A stretch of 8,603 nucleotides of DNA from Alphaproteobacteria bacterium (GCA_018970965.1 JAGWVG010000060.1:1-8603), one strand, 5' to 3'; shown: positions 1 through 6,597, numbered from the stretch's first letter. Notes: generated by a model from the sequence alone, not told the origin. A program made the numbers and translations.

Positions 1-163
1 AGTGGGGAGCGATGGCAGCGATCTGCGCGCCATCATCCGCGAAGTGCAAGTCTATGTAGATTTAGAAACCCACCGGCCCAAACCTCTGCCCGATTTGGTG
101 CGCGAGAAATTTACCGAATTTGATCAGCGGCCCCTAGCGACAATCCGGGGCGAGGCGCTTTAA
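1..163 (+). CDS. Probable hotdog-fold acyl-CoA thioesterase, 3' end only
   Basis: Only the last 53 codons are present; the reading frame starts at base 2 and ends at TAA 161-163. The visible stretch contains VQVYVDLETHRPKPLPD, which resembles the last beta strand and tail of 4-hydroxybenzoyl-CoA/YbgC-type thioesterases. These often end in a pattern like V-x-V-x-V-D-x-x-T-x-R-P-x-P-x-P. Such enzymes hydrolyse acyl-CoA thioesters in the cytoplasm. The catalytic N-terminal part lies outside the window, so the family call rests on this C-terminal pattern alone and the substrate cannot be given. No intrinsic terminator for this strand follows: the hairpin at 189-219 has its A/T tract on the side that serves the opposite strand. 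Confidence 0.5.
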   Translation, partial: VGSDGSDLRAIIREVQVYVDLETHRPKPLPDLVREKFTEFDQRPLATIRGEAL

Positions 164-179
164 CGCCGCCATATATCTC

Positions 180-219
180 AAAAGAAAAGGCAGCCGGCGG
201 ATGAGTCCGCGCGGCTGCC
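180..219 (-). terminator. Intrinsic terminator of the CC_3452-family gene
   Basis: GGCAGCC (189-195) pairs with GGCTGCC (213-219), and inside it GCGGA (197-201) pairs with TCCGC (206-210) around the loop TGAG. Read on the minus strand, the hairpin is followed by TTTTCTTTT (188 down to 180), a proper U-tract. On the plus strand it is followed by AAAAGCCC, so it would not terminate the thioesterase gene by the standard mechanism. A weaker hairpin (CCTGTCT/AGACGGG, 261-280) lies between it and the stop codon and could add to termination or protect the 3' end. Confidence 0.8.
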
Positions 220-285
220 AAAAGCCCGACGAGAGATAGGGGGAGTGTCTTCGGGCGAAACCTGTCTGTCTAAAGACGGGCTAAA

Positions 286-603
286 TTAGCGCGCCTTTTC
301 GTTGCACTTGGCCAGCTGTTCCGCTGTGAAGTCTTGGCCGTTGGCCGAGAAAGCGGCAACCTTGCCAATTTCACGTGCGGCGGACGCGCAGACGATTTCC
401 GGGCGGCTGCTGGCCTTGGTCGCAACGCAAGCCTGGCCGGCGCACTTCCAAAGAACATCGCGCGCGACAACCGTGTTCGCGGCCGAGAAGGCGGCCTCAG
501 GAACCAAGCGATAGCCGGGCGTGCCAGCCATGGCATCGGTCGCCGTGCCAGCAAATAGAGTGGCCGAAGTTGCAAGTGCAGCAAGAGCAATAAGGGTACG
601 CAT
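286..603 (-). CDS. CC_3452-family small secreted protein
   Basis: A 105-residue protein with a clear Sec signal peptide: MR, then a hydrophobic stretch LIALAALATSATLFAG, and a likely signal peptidase I site after AMA (residue 26). The mature part has four cysteines (C54, C59, C72, C100) in the arrangement W-K-C-x4-C, V-C-A-S-x-A-R-E and A-K-C-N. I recognise this arrangement as typical of the CC_3452 family, small periplasmic proteins common in Sphingomonadales and Caulobacterales. Their function is unknown. The four cysteines could form two disulfides in the periplasm; this is inference. The ATG start at 603 is preceded by AAAGGA at a normal distance. The gene is transcribed away from the HxlR regulator, and a strong terminator follows it. 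A possible promoter on this strand is TTGCAA (671-666), 17 bases, TAGGTA (648-643), which would place the dyads described at 625-678 directly over the promoter. Confidence 0.8.
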   Translation of the reverse strand: MRTLIALAALATSATLFAGTATDAMAGTPGYRLVPEAAFSAANTVVARDVLWKCAGQACVATKASSRPEIVCASAAREIGKVAAFSANGQDFTAEQLAKCNEKAR

Positions 604-624
604 GGGGGAGGTCCTTTCACCGAT

Positions 625-678
625 TTTTCAGTTGCGAATCACTACCTATCTAAATAGATTGCAAGTTGCAACTGAAAA
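625..678. promoter_or_regulatory. Divergent promoter region with CAGTTGC/GCAACTG dyads
   Basis: TTTTCAGTTGC (625-635) and GCAACTGAAAA (668-678) are a perfect 11-base inverted repeat separated by 32 bases. The right arm also sits in a perfect 10-base palindrome, AGTTGCAACT (664-673). The left arm belongs to an imperfect copy, AGTTGCGAAT (630-639, 8 of 10 matching), with its centre 34 bases away, roughly three helical turns. Between them lies another inverted repeat, ATCTA-AA-TAGAT (648-659), and TTGCAA is repeated at 659-664 and 666-671. The region separates an HxlR-family regulator from the gene it diverges from, the usual place for an autoregulatory operator. That HxlR binds here is inference from position and symmetry. 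I cannot place a convincing -35/-10 pair for the HxlR gene. Confidence 0.55.
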
Positions 679-752
679 CTGATTTTATTTGCGTCGACGT
701 AATTTTGCATTAGCCTGACGCGCGTTAGATGGGTGTGAGAGGTGAAAGATCA

Positions 753-1244
753 ATGGGTGAGCTGAAAGAAGATCTGTCTGCCATTGGCTGCGGCTTGCCG
801 GCTGCCTTGGAAGCGATGGGAGAACGTTGGTCTTTCCTCATCCTGCGTGCAGCCTTTAACGGCTTGCATCACTTTGAAGAATTCCAATCTACGCTGGGTA
901 TTGCCCGCAATATTCTGGCCAACCGACTCGGGCGGCTGGTCGATCATGGTATTTTGGCGCGCCAACCCATGCCCGATGATCGCCGCAAGATTGAATATCG
1001 CCTGACGGAAAAGGGCGCCGATTTGCTGCCCGCCATGCTGGCGCTGCGCCAATGGGGGGAAACATGGGAAACCGGCGTGCCATCGACCCCAGTTCTTGTT
1101 GATACGCGGGATGGTCAGCCGATTCGTAAAGTGACCATTCAGGCGCATGACGGCCGCGCCTTACAATTGGGCGATATGTGCTGGCGCCATGCGCATGACA
1201 TTACGCCGTTGGAAACACCCCCACGGCTGCAAGTGGTTGCTTAA
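753..1244 (+). CDS. HxlR-family winged helix-turn-helix regulator
   Basis: A 163-residue cytoplasmic DNA-binding protein. Residues 8-100 follow the HxlR pattern: LSAIGCGLPAALEAMGERWSFLILRAAF, then a short F-x-x-F-Q segment. The recognition region G49-L68 (GIARNILANRLGRLVDHGIL) follows, and a wing with Y82-R-L-T-E-K-G88. The N-terminal cysteine (C13) sits where redox- or electrophile-sensing HxlR proteins carry their reactive cysteine; whether it senses anything here is unknown. C143 lies in the C-terminal extension of about 50 residues. I chose ATG 753 because AGAGGTG lies 8 bases upstream. An in-frame ATG at 729 would add MGVRGERS but has no ribosome binding site. The gene diverges from the CC_3452 gene across a dyad-rich region and ends at a bidirectional terminator, so it is a single-gene unit. 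Likely targets are itself, the neighbour, and possibly the P450 at 6717, which shares the sequence element. Confidence 0.9.
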   Translation: MGELKEDLSAIGCGLPAALEAMGERWSFLILRAAFNGLHHFEEFQSTLGIARNILANRLGRLVDHGILARQPMPDDRRKIEYRLTEKGADLLPAMLALRQWGETWETGVPSTPVLVDTRDGQPIRKVTIQAHDGRALQLGDMCWRHAHDITPLETPPRLQVVA

Positions 1245-1267
1245 TCACACCTGATTTAACATGAAAT

Positions 1268-1307
1268 AAAAAAAGGCCCGGCCGCACACAGCGCCGGGCC
1301 TTTTTTT
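1268..1307. terminator. Bidirectional terminator between HxlR gene and rpoZ
   Basis: A7-GGCCCGGC (1268-1282) and GCCGGGCC-T7 (1293-1307) are perfect 15-base inverted arms around a 10-base loop. The GC stem with A-tract on the left and T-tract on the right works as an intrinsic terminator in both directions. It fits the convergent arrangement: HxlR gene stop at 1244 and rpoZ stop at 1331. Confidence 0.95.
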
Positions 1308-1330
1308 ATGCCATCTGCGCAAACAGACGC

Positions 1331-1672
1331 TTAGTCGTAATCACCGCCCAAATTCTGGTTACGCGGCGGAGCTGCTGCGGTGAGGCGCAGCGCTTCAGCC
1401 GCGCTGGTGAGCGAGGTCATTTCATCTGCCTCAACTTCATCATCAATGCGGACACGCTGCAAGCCGCCAACAATCGCTTCCTGCAGTTCGTCCGTGCGAA
1501 TCGTTTCTTCGGCGATCTCACGCAGCGCAACGACCGGGTTTTTATCGCGATCGCGATCCAACGTCAGTTCCGCGCCGCCCGAAATCTGGCGGGCACGCTG
1601 GGCCGCAACCAGAACAAGGTCAAAGCGGTTCGAAACCTTGTCGACGCAATCTTCAACAGTCACGCGCGCCAT
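1331..1672 (-). CDS. rpoZ: DNA-directed RNA polymerase omega subunit
   Basis: A 113-residue protein that begins [20 protein letters not shown] and continues with [13 protein letters not shown] and [14 protein letters not shown]. This is the near-invariant RpoZ signature: the N-terminal helix, the [15 protein letters not shown] helix that clamps the beta-prime C-terminus, and the VALREI helix. Omega helps assemble and stabilise RNA polymerase and in many proteobacteria forms part of a ppGpp site. The acidic, alanine-rich C-terminal tail (about residues 75-113) is longer than in E. coli omega (91 residues), as is common in alphaproteobacteria. The ATG at 1672 has GGAGG about 7 bases upstream. 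In many proteobacteria rpoZ sits next to spoT/rel; here it stands alone, convergent with the HxlR gene and divergent from the phospholipase D-type gene. Confidence 0.97.
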   Translation of the reverse strand: MARVTVEDCVDKVSNRFDLVLVAAQRARQISGGAELTLDRDRDKNPVVALREIAEETIRTDELQEAIVGGLQRVRIDDEVEADEMTSLTSAAEALRLTAAAPPRNQNLGGDYD

Positions 1673-1711
1673 TGAGCGCCTCCATATCTTCGGTAATTCG
1701 GGAAAGAGAAT

Positions 1712-1740
1712 CTGCTATCAGACGCTTGCACTTATGTCAA
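1712..1740 (-). promoter_or_regulatory. Probable rpoZ promoter
   Basis: On the minus strand a perfect consensus -35 box TTGACA (1740-1735) is followed after 17 bases by TAGCAG (1717-1712), a weak but alphaproteobacterial-style -10. Transcription would start near 1705, giving rpoZ a leader of about 30 bases. The -35 box overlaps the proposed ATG (1734-1736) of the divergent phospholipase D-type gene. Confidence 0.5.
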
Positions 1741-2966
1741 GAATTTGGCCTTTAAGGCCGGTGACGACTGCCCCTGCCTTACCCGAGCTTCAGGCTCAGA
1801 TAGACGGCCATCGCTTAACAGTGATGGTCGACAGCGATGCGCGACTGACGGCGCTGATCACCCTGATCGCCACAGCCCAAAAAAGCCTCCGTCTTGTTTA
1901 TTATATTTTTGAAGCCGATCGGGTCGGAGAACAGGTACGCAACGCACTGATTGCTGCAGCAAAACGCGGAGTGGCTGTTACTCTGTTGCTGGATGGTTTT
2001 GGCTGCAGCCGTTTGCCCCAAGCCTTTTTAGTCCCCCTCACCGAAGCTGGCGCAATGGTGGACCGGTTTTTGCCCAAGAAGGGACGGCGCTATTTGCTGC
2101 GCAACCACCAGAAACTTGCGGTGGCAGATGAAGCCCGCGCACTTATTGGTGGGGCCAATATTTCCGAGGAATATTTCTCGGCTGATCCTGCCGCCCAGGG
2201 TTGGCATGATTTGAGCCTGTTGATTGAAGGCCCCCAAGCAGGGGCATTGGCCCGTTATGTCGATGCGCTCCACATTTGGATGCGCACGCGCCGACAAAGC
2301 ATCCGACATTTGCAGGCGGTGCTGGCCGCCAGTTCGGACCATCAAGGCCCGTTGCGCTGGATTATGGGGGGGCCATTTGAACGGCTGAACCCCTTTGCCC
2401 GAGCCTTGCGTGCGGATTTGGATGGCGCACAACGCGTGGATATGGTGCAGGCCTATTTCGCCCCAGATTTCACCTTCTTGCGGCGGTTGGCGCGCGTTGC
2501 CCGGCGCGGGCGACTGCGCGTGATTACTGCCGCCCAGTCAGACAATGTGACAACAATTGCCGCAGCCCGCCATTGCTATGGCCGCTTGTTGCGCGAAGGC
2601 GCTGGCATTTATGAATACCGCCCTGCACGCCTCCATATGAAGCTGATTGTGTCCGACAATATGGTCTATATTGGCTCTGCCAATTACGATACGCGGAGCA
2701 TCTTCTTAAATGTCGAACTGATGCTGCGTGTTGAAGATGCGGGCTTTGCCGAAAAGATGCGCGGCCTCTGCGCGGATCATCTTCCCCATTGTCAGAAAAT
2801 CGATCGCATTTGGCTGAAGCGCGTTTCGGGTCGGTTCCGGAAATTGCGGTGGGCGCTGGCCTATTTTCTGTTCACCTCGGTAGATTACACCATCACGCGA
2901 CGTTTCAACATCGGGCCTGACCGCCGCACCTGGCGTCTCACAGATGTAAAAGCAAAGGCGCATTGA
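1734..2966 (+). CDS. Phospholipase D-superfamily cardiolipin synthase, ClsB-like
   Basis: A 410-residue protein with the two HKD motifs of the phospholipase D superfamily. Motif 1 is N-H125-x-K127-x4-D132 followed by GGANISEEYF; motif 2 is L-H301-x-K303-x4-D308 followed by GSANYDTRS. Both have complete catalytic triads. Bacterial cardiolipin synthases of this class join two phosphatidylglycerols, or a phosphatidylglycerol and a phosphatidylethanolamine, at the cytoplasmic membrane. There are no N-terminal transmembrane helices, and the length matches E. coli ClsB (413 residues) better than ClsA. The segment near residues 371-385 (LRWALAYFLFTSVDY) is amphipathic to hydrophobic and may help membrane contact. 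The start is uncertain: ATG 1734 has no strong ribosome binding site. The frame stays open upstream to 1380, but that part is antisense to rpoZ and not convincing as protein. A different transphosphatidylase or phospholipase D activity is possible. Confidence 0.85.
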   Translation: MSRIWPLRPVTTAPALPELQAQIDGHRLTVMVDSDARLTALITLIATAQKSLRLVYYIFEADRVGEQVRNALIAAAKRGVAVTLLLDGFGCSRLPQAFLVPLTEAGAMVDRFLPKKGRRYLLRNHQKLAVADEARALIGGANISEEYFSADPAAQGWHDLSLLIEGPQAGALARYVDALHIWMRTRRQSIRHLQAVLAASSDHQGPLRWIMGGPFERLNPFARALRADLDGAQRVDMVQAYFAPDFTFLRRLARVARRGRLRVITAAQSDNVTTIAAARHCYGRLLREGAGIYEYRPARLHMKLIVSDNMVYIGSANYDTRSIFLNVELMLRVEDAGFAEKMRGLCADHLPHCQKIDRIWLKRVSGRFRKLRWALAYFLFTSVDYTITRRFNIGPDRRTWRLTDVKAKAH

Positions 2967-3334
2967 CGCCGCGGCTTTGCATCGCCAATCAAACATGCAT
3001 GCGGGGGGCTGCCATCATTTTTGCGCTTTGTGCTGCTTTAGCAGCCGAGCCCAGCCACGCCCAAAGCACCGCCCGGCCGCCCAATGCGTTTGATCGGCTG
3101 CTCAATCTGAATGCAGATAGCCTCGTCCAAATCTTTGGCGCACCCGTCCAAGACGCACAAGAAGGCCCGGCCCGCCGCCTGCAATTTGCAGGGCCCGCCT
3201 GCATCTTAGATGTTTATCTTTACCCCCCCACCGAGGGGGCAGAGCCCCGCGTCGCTTACGCCTCTGCGCGCGTCGCGGATGGGCGCGAGGCCGATCGCAA
3301 TTTGTGCATCACTGTTTTGCGGTTGCAGCGTTAA
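2963..3334 (+). CDS. Small secreted protein of unknown function
   Basis: I do not recognise a named family with certainty. Two starts are possible. TTG 2963 overlaps the stop of the cardiolipin synthase-like gene (TTGA) and has AAAGG just upstream, giving 123 residues and translational coupling. ATG 2999 gives 111 residues with a cleaner signal peptide but no visible ribosome binding site. From ATG 2999, residues 1-21 form a Sec signal peptide with a likely cleavage after SHA. The mature part includes NAFDRLLNLNADSLVQIFGAP, then RRLQFAGPACILDVYLYPP and a final RNLCITVL. The 'L-x-L-x-x-x-x-L-x-x-x-x-G-x-P ... L-x-F/Y-x-G-x-x-C-x-L-D-x-x-L-Y' pattern resembles small uncharacterised sphingomonad proteins and loosely recalls BamE/SmpA-like outer-membrane assembly proteins. 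The two mature cysteines may form a disulfide. The 3' end overlaps the convergent queG gene by 26 bases. Confidence 0.7.
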   Translation: MTPRLCIANQTCMRGAAIIFALCAALAAEPSHAQSTARPPNAFDRLLNLNADSLVQIFGAPVQDAQEGPARRLQFAGPACILDVYLYPPTEGAEPRVAYASARVADGREADRNLCITVLRLQR

Positions 3335-4376
3335 GCGACGCCAAGGCCCAGTGCGCCGCCTCGCGCACAACATCAGACGCATCCGCGCAAAGGCGGGTCA
3401 GAATGGGCCGCAACGCAACATTACCGCTATTTCCGGCTGCGATGCAGGCATTGCGGACCATGCGATCTCGTCCAATGCGCTTGATGGGCGAACCCGAAAA
3501 AATCTGGCGGAACGCTGCATCATCGAGCTGCAACACATCCTGAAGGCGCGGCGCGACAAATTCTGCGCGCGGTAAAAAGGCGCGGTGCGCGGCTGCAGCA
3601 TCGGCAAATTTATTCCACGGACAAACGGCCAAACAATCGTCGCAGCCATAGATGCGATTGCCAATCGCGGCCCGAAATTCTTCAGGGATCGATCCCTTAT
3701 GTTCAATTGTCAGATAGGAAATGCAGCGCCGGGCATCGAGCTTGTAAGGCGCTGTAAAGGCCTCGGTCGGACAAGCGGTTTGGCAGGCGGTGCAGCGGCC
3801 ACAATGGTCTGGCTCAGGCGGATCAATATCAAGCTCAAGCGTGGTGTAAATCGCGCCGAGAAACAGCCAACTGCCATGCTGGCGGCTGACCAAATTGCTG
3901 TGCTTGCCCTGCCAGCCCAAGCCTGCCTCACCCGCCAGCGGCTTTTCCATCACCGGCGCTGTGTCAACGAACACCTTCAATTCCGAGGGGGACTGATCGA
4001 CAATCCAGCGCGCCAAGGCCTTGAGAGCCTTTTTGACAACGTCATGATAATCTTGGCCCTGGGCATAAACCGAAATACGCCCGCGGTCTGGATGCGCGGC
4101 AAGCGCAAGGGGGTCTGTCTGCGGGGCGTAGCTCATCCCCAATAAAATCGCCGAGCGCGCCTCGGGCCACAGCGTTTGTGGCGCGGCCCTTTGGTCTGCG
4201 CGCGCTTCCATCCAAGCCATGTCGCCATGTGCGCCACTGGCGAGCCAAGCCTGAAGCCGCTCTGAAAAATCATGCCCGGCATGCGTGATGCCACAGGCGG
4301 CAAAGCCCAAACGTGCCGCTTCGGCCTTGATGGCCGCTGCTGTTAGCATTTTATCAGGGATAGGCTTGCTAGGCAT
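3309..4376 (-). CDS. queG: Epoxyqueuosine reductase
   Basis: A 355-residue protein from ATG 4376. QueG catalyses the last step of queuosine synthesis, reducing epoxyqueuosine to queuosine in the wobble position of GUN-decoding tRNAs. It uses a cobalamin cofactor and two [4Fe-4S] clusters. The sequence shows both ferredoxin-like cluster motifs: C192-x2-C195-x2-C198-x3-C202-P and C245-x2-C248-x3-C252-P, with C218 between them. VDTAPVMEKPLA (about residues 137-148) carries the conserved aspartate (D138) proposed as proton donor, and LGWQGKHSNL is the nearby cobalamin-side motif. The tail (RNACIAAGNSGN, then VVREAAHWALASL) is the HEAT-like extension seen in this family. An in-frame TTG at 4385 would add three residues; neither start has a strong ribosome binding site. 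The gene diverges from an ABC exporter 47 bases away and overlaps the small secreted-protein gene tail to tail. No terminator is visible. Confidence 0.95.
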   Translation of the reverse strand: MPSKPIPDKMLTAAAIKAEAARLGFAACGITHAGHDFSERLQAWLASGAHGDMAWMEARADQRAAPQTLWPEARSAILLGMSYAPQTDPLALAAHPDRGRISVYAQGQDYHDVVKKALKALARWIVDQSPSELKVFVDTAPVMEKPLAGEAGLGWQGKHSNLVSRQHGSWLFLGAIYTTLELDIDPPEPDHCGRCTACQTACPTEAFTAPYKLDARRCISYLTIEHKGSIPEEFRAAIGNRIYGCDDCLAVCPWNKFADAAAAHRAFLPRAEFVAPRLQDVLQLDDAAFRQIFSGSPIKRIGRDRMVRNACIAAGNSGNVALRPILTRLCADASDVVREAAHWALASLNAATAKQ

Positions 4377-4410
4377 TGCGGCCAACCGCTACCACGCAAG
4401 CCTGCTGGAG

Positions 4411-4422
4411 GGAATGCATTCC
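4411..4422. repeat. Perfect palindrome between ribosome binding site and start of the ABC ATPase gene
   Basis: GGAATGCATTCC is a perfect 12-base palindrome. It directly adjoins the GGAG (4407-4410) of the ABC ATPase ribosome binding site and ends one base before the ATG at 4424. It lies in the 47-base gap shared with the divergent queG gene. It could be a protein-binding site. It could also fold in RNA (GGAA/TTCC around TGCA), bringing the ribosome binding site closer to the start codon. Confidence 0.4.
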
Positions 4423-4423
4423 A

Positions 4424-5380
4424 ATGCGTCATGGGCCAATCCACTTAGGGTCTGAAGAGGTCGCTGTCTGGGCGGATCAGATCACCAAATCTTTTGGCGC
4501 GGCCCAAGCCGTGCGCGGCGTCAGCCTCTCCATTCCCAAAGGCATGATCTACGGTGTGCTTGGCCCCAATGGCGCGGGCAAAACCACCACTTTGCGCATG
4601 ATATTGGGCATTATTGATCCCGACAGCGGCAGTCGGCAGCTTTTAGGCCATAGCCGCCCCCGCGATGTTGCCAATCGGTGCGGCTATCTCCCTGAAGAGC
4701 GGGGGCTTTATCCAACAATGAAGGCGCGCGAAGCCATTGCCTTCATGGGTGCGCTGCGCGGTCTGGGTTGGGCTGAAGGCCGCACGCGCGCTGGCGAAAT
4801 GATGGAGGCGGCTGGGCTCGGCCATGCAGTCGACAAGAAAATACGACATCTCTCCAAAGGCATGGCGCAGCTTGTCCAATTATTGGGAAGTATCGTCCAC
4901 AAACCTGATTTGATTGTGTTGGATGAGCCCTTTTCTGGCCTAGACCCAGTTAATCAAGAACATCTGGAAGCCTTGGTACGTTCTGAGGCCGCCCGCGGCG
5001 CGACAATTTTATTCTCCACGCATGTCATGAGCCATGCCGAAAGATTATGTGAACGCGTCGCAATCATCGCTGGCGGCCTCCGCCGGTTTGAAGGGACAGT
5101 GGCCGAAGCGCGCGGCATTTTGCCAATTGAGGCGCAGTATCGGCCCAGCGCCCGGGCCGCCGATGTGGCGGCCCTATTGCCTGAAGACGCGCGCTTTGAT
5201 GGCCAATGTTGGCGCTTTTCTCTGGCCGATGAAGAAGCTGAGCCCTTGCTGCTCGCTCTCATCCAAGGGGGCTTTGGCGTGTCAGGCTTAAGCCTTCAGC
5301 GGCCCGGCCTCCATGATGCCTTTGTGCGGATTGTGCAGGACGCGAAGCAGACTGACGCGCAGGAGGCAGCAGCATGTTGA
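4424..5380 (+). CDS. ABC exporter ATP-binding protein, NatA-like
   Basis: A 318-residue ATPase with all nucleotide-binding motifs: Walker A G47-PNGAGKTT-55, a signature L143-S-K-G-M-A-Q149 (a variant of LSGGQ), Walker B LIVLDEPFSGLD (163-174) and the switch histidine H200 in FSTH. CGYLPEERGLYPTM (86-99) replaces the usual Q-loop segment and is typical of the NatA/YhaQ branch. Residues about 225-305 form a C-terminal domain like DUF4162, which is also usual there. It should power export through the permease encoded immediately downstream; the substrate cannot be read from the sequence, and family members handle sodium, drugs or other compounds. The start is ATG 4424, with GGAGGG at 4407-4412, an unusually long spacing caused by a palindrome. 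A longer frame from TTG 4376 would run back over the queG start and is less likely. Confidence 0.9.
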   Translation: MRHGPIHLGSEEVAVWADQITKSFGAAQAVRGVSLSIPKGMIYGVLGPNGAGKTTTLRMILGIIDPDSGSRQLLGHSRPRDVANRCGYLPEERGLYPTMKAREAIAFMGALRGLGWAEGRTRAGEMMEAAGLGHAVDKKIRHLSKGMAQLVQLLGSIVHKPDLIVLDEPFSGLDPVNQEHLEALVRSEAARGATILFSTHVMSHAERLCERVAIIAGGLRRFEGTVAEARGILPIEAQYRPSARAADVAALLPEDARFDGQCWRFSLADEEAEPLLLALIQGGFGVSGLSLQRPGLHDAFVRIVQDAKQTDAQEAAAC

Positions 5381-6597
5381 GCTTTTGGGCGCAAGTGCGC
5401 GTTATTGCCTATCGCGACTTTAAAGCCATTGTCGGCCAACCCGTTTTCCTGCTGTTTCTGCTCGCGCCGTTATTCATGGCGATCATGGGGCTTTTGGGCG
5501 GCAGCGGCTCACAAAATTTTGTCGAAAAATCAGGGCGCAACGCGCGGATTGGCGTGCTGGCCAATGCCCCGCTTGCCGATTTTTACATGGCCGCTGATGC
5601 GCAGTTGCGCGCCCTTCGCCCCGGACCGACCGCTCCACCCCAGCTGACGCGCATCCCCAGCCACGGTTCGGCGGACGCACAGGTGGCGCGCGCGATGATC
5701 AACACGCCCGGCAGCCATTTTGAGGCCGTTATTTTTGGCCCGGCGGACGCGCCGCACATTATCGCGACGTCGAAGGATTTGGCGACATATGTAACGGCAA
5801 TGGCCAATTATGCGGCAAGTGTGCGGCTGGCTGGTGGACAGCCAAAGCAGATATTTGTGGCACCCCATGTGGAAATCAGCCGCAAATCAGGCGGCACAGC
5901 GCGCACACGACAAGCCATGGGCTATGCCGCGGTTGTCGTCATCTTTGTCCTGACCCTGTTGATCGCCGCCCAATCTATCAGCACGTTTGTTGAAGAGAAA
6001 TCGAACAAGATCATCGAGATTTTGGCGTCGGCGGCCTCTTTGGAAGCGATCTTTTTGGGCAAGCTGGTCGGCATGTTTGGCGTGGCCATGCTGTTCATCG
6101 CATTTTGGAGCGCGCTGCTGACAGGCGGCGCGCAGGTGCTTTTGAGCCGAATGGCTGGCGATTTTCCGCCGCTTGATTTGGCGATCAGCCTGCCCGGGTT
6201 TTTGGCACTGGGCCTGTTGTATTTTACAATGTCTTTCTTTCTCTTTGGCGCCGCCTTTTTGGGCATTGGGTCACAGGCCCCCTCGGCACGAGATATTCAG
6301 CTCTTATCCCTGCCCATCAGTGTCTTTCAGGTCAGCATGTTCGGGCTCGCCTCATCGGCTGCCAGCCAGCCGGACAGCCGGCTTGCGCTGTTCGCCCAAA
6401 TCTTCCCCTTTAGTTCTCCCATGGCGATGGCGGCGCGGGCGGCAAGCGATGGCGCCTTATGGCCCCATTTGCTTGCGATTCTCTGGCAATTGCTGTGGGT
6501 GATGGTGATTGTGCGAGTCTCAGCCCGGTTGTTCCGGCGTGGTGTGCTGAATGCGAGCCCCAGTCTTTTTACCTTTTTTCGCCGAAAAGCTAAGTAA
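5374..6597 (+). CDS. ABC-2 type exporter permease, NatB-like
   Basis: A 407-residue membrane protein that overlaps the ATPase gene by 7 bases, with AGGAGG 7 bases before its ATG; both point to translational coupling. Topology: a first transmembrane helix at about residues 23-42, then a large extracytoplasmic domain (about 45-180). A cluster of about five helices follows between residues 183 and 382 (for example AVVVIFVLTLLIAA, MFGVAMLFIAFW, FLALGLLYF, LLAILWQLLWVMVIV). V-E-E-K-S-N-K-I-I-E-I-L (206-217), just after the second helix, is the cytoplasmic coupling motif of ABC-2 permeases of the NatB/YhaP type. With the ATPase it would form a homodimeric exporter in the inner membrane. The substrate is unknown. 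No terminator is visible after the stop codon, so some read-through toward the P450 gene is possible. Confidence 0.9.
   Translation: MLSFWAQVRVIAYRDFKAIVGQPVFLLFLLAPLFMAIMGLLGGSGSQNFVEKSGRNARIGVLANAPLADFYMAADAQLRALRPGPTAPPQLTRIPSHGSADAQVARAMINTPGSHFEAVIFGPADAPHIIATSKDLATYVTAMANYAASVRLAGGQPKQIFVAPHVEISRKSGGTARTRQAMGYAAVVVIFVLTLLIAAQSISTFVEEKSNKIIEILASAASLEAIFLGKLVGMFGVAMLFIAFWSALLTGGAQVLLSRMAGDFPPLDLAISLPGFLALGLLYFTMSFFLFGAAFLGIGSQAPSARDIQLLSLPISVFQVSMFGLASSAASQPDSRLALFAQIFPFSSPMAMAARAASDGALWPHLLAILWQLLWVMVIVRVSARLFRRGVLNASPSLFTFFRRKAK

Noticed and set aside
1380..1733. In-frame upstream extension of the phospholipase D-type gene over rpoZ
   Set aside because: It is entirely antisense to the well-supported rpoZ and its promoter; the translated stretch is serine/arginine-rich low complexity, as expected of a shadow frame.
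3585..4145. 186-codon open frame on the plus strand inside queG
   Set aside because: Antisense to the conserved core of queG, including its iron-sulfur motifs; no ribosome binding site or recognisable domain.
4377..4385. TTG start for queG at 4385
   Set aside because: Adds only three residues, has no better ribosome binding site, and ATG 4376 is the simpler choice.
5602..5608. CAGTTGC inside the permease gene as a further regulator site
   Set aside because: A seven-base match is expected about once by chance in this window, it lies within coding sequence and has no dyad partner. The same applies to GCAACTG at 7644-7650 in the P450 gene.
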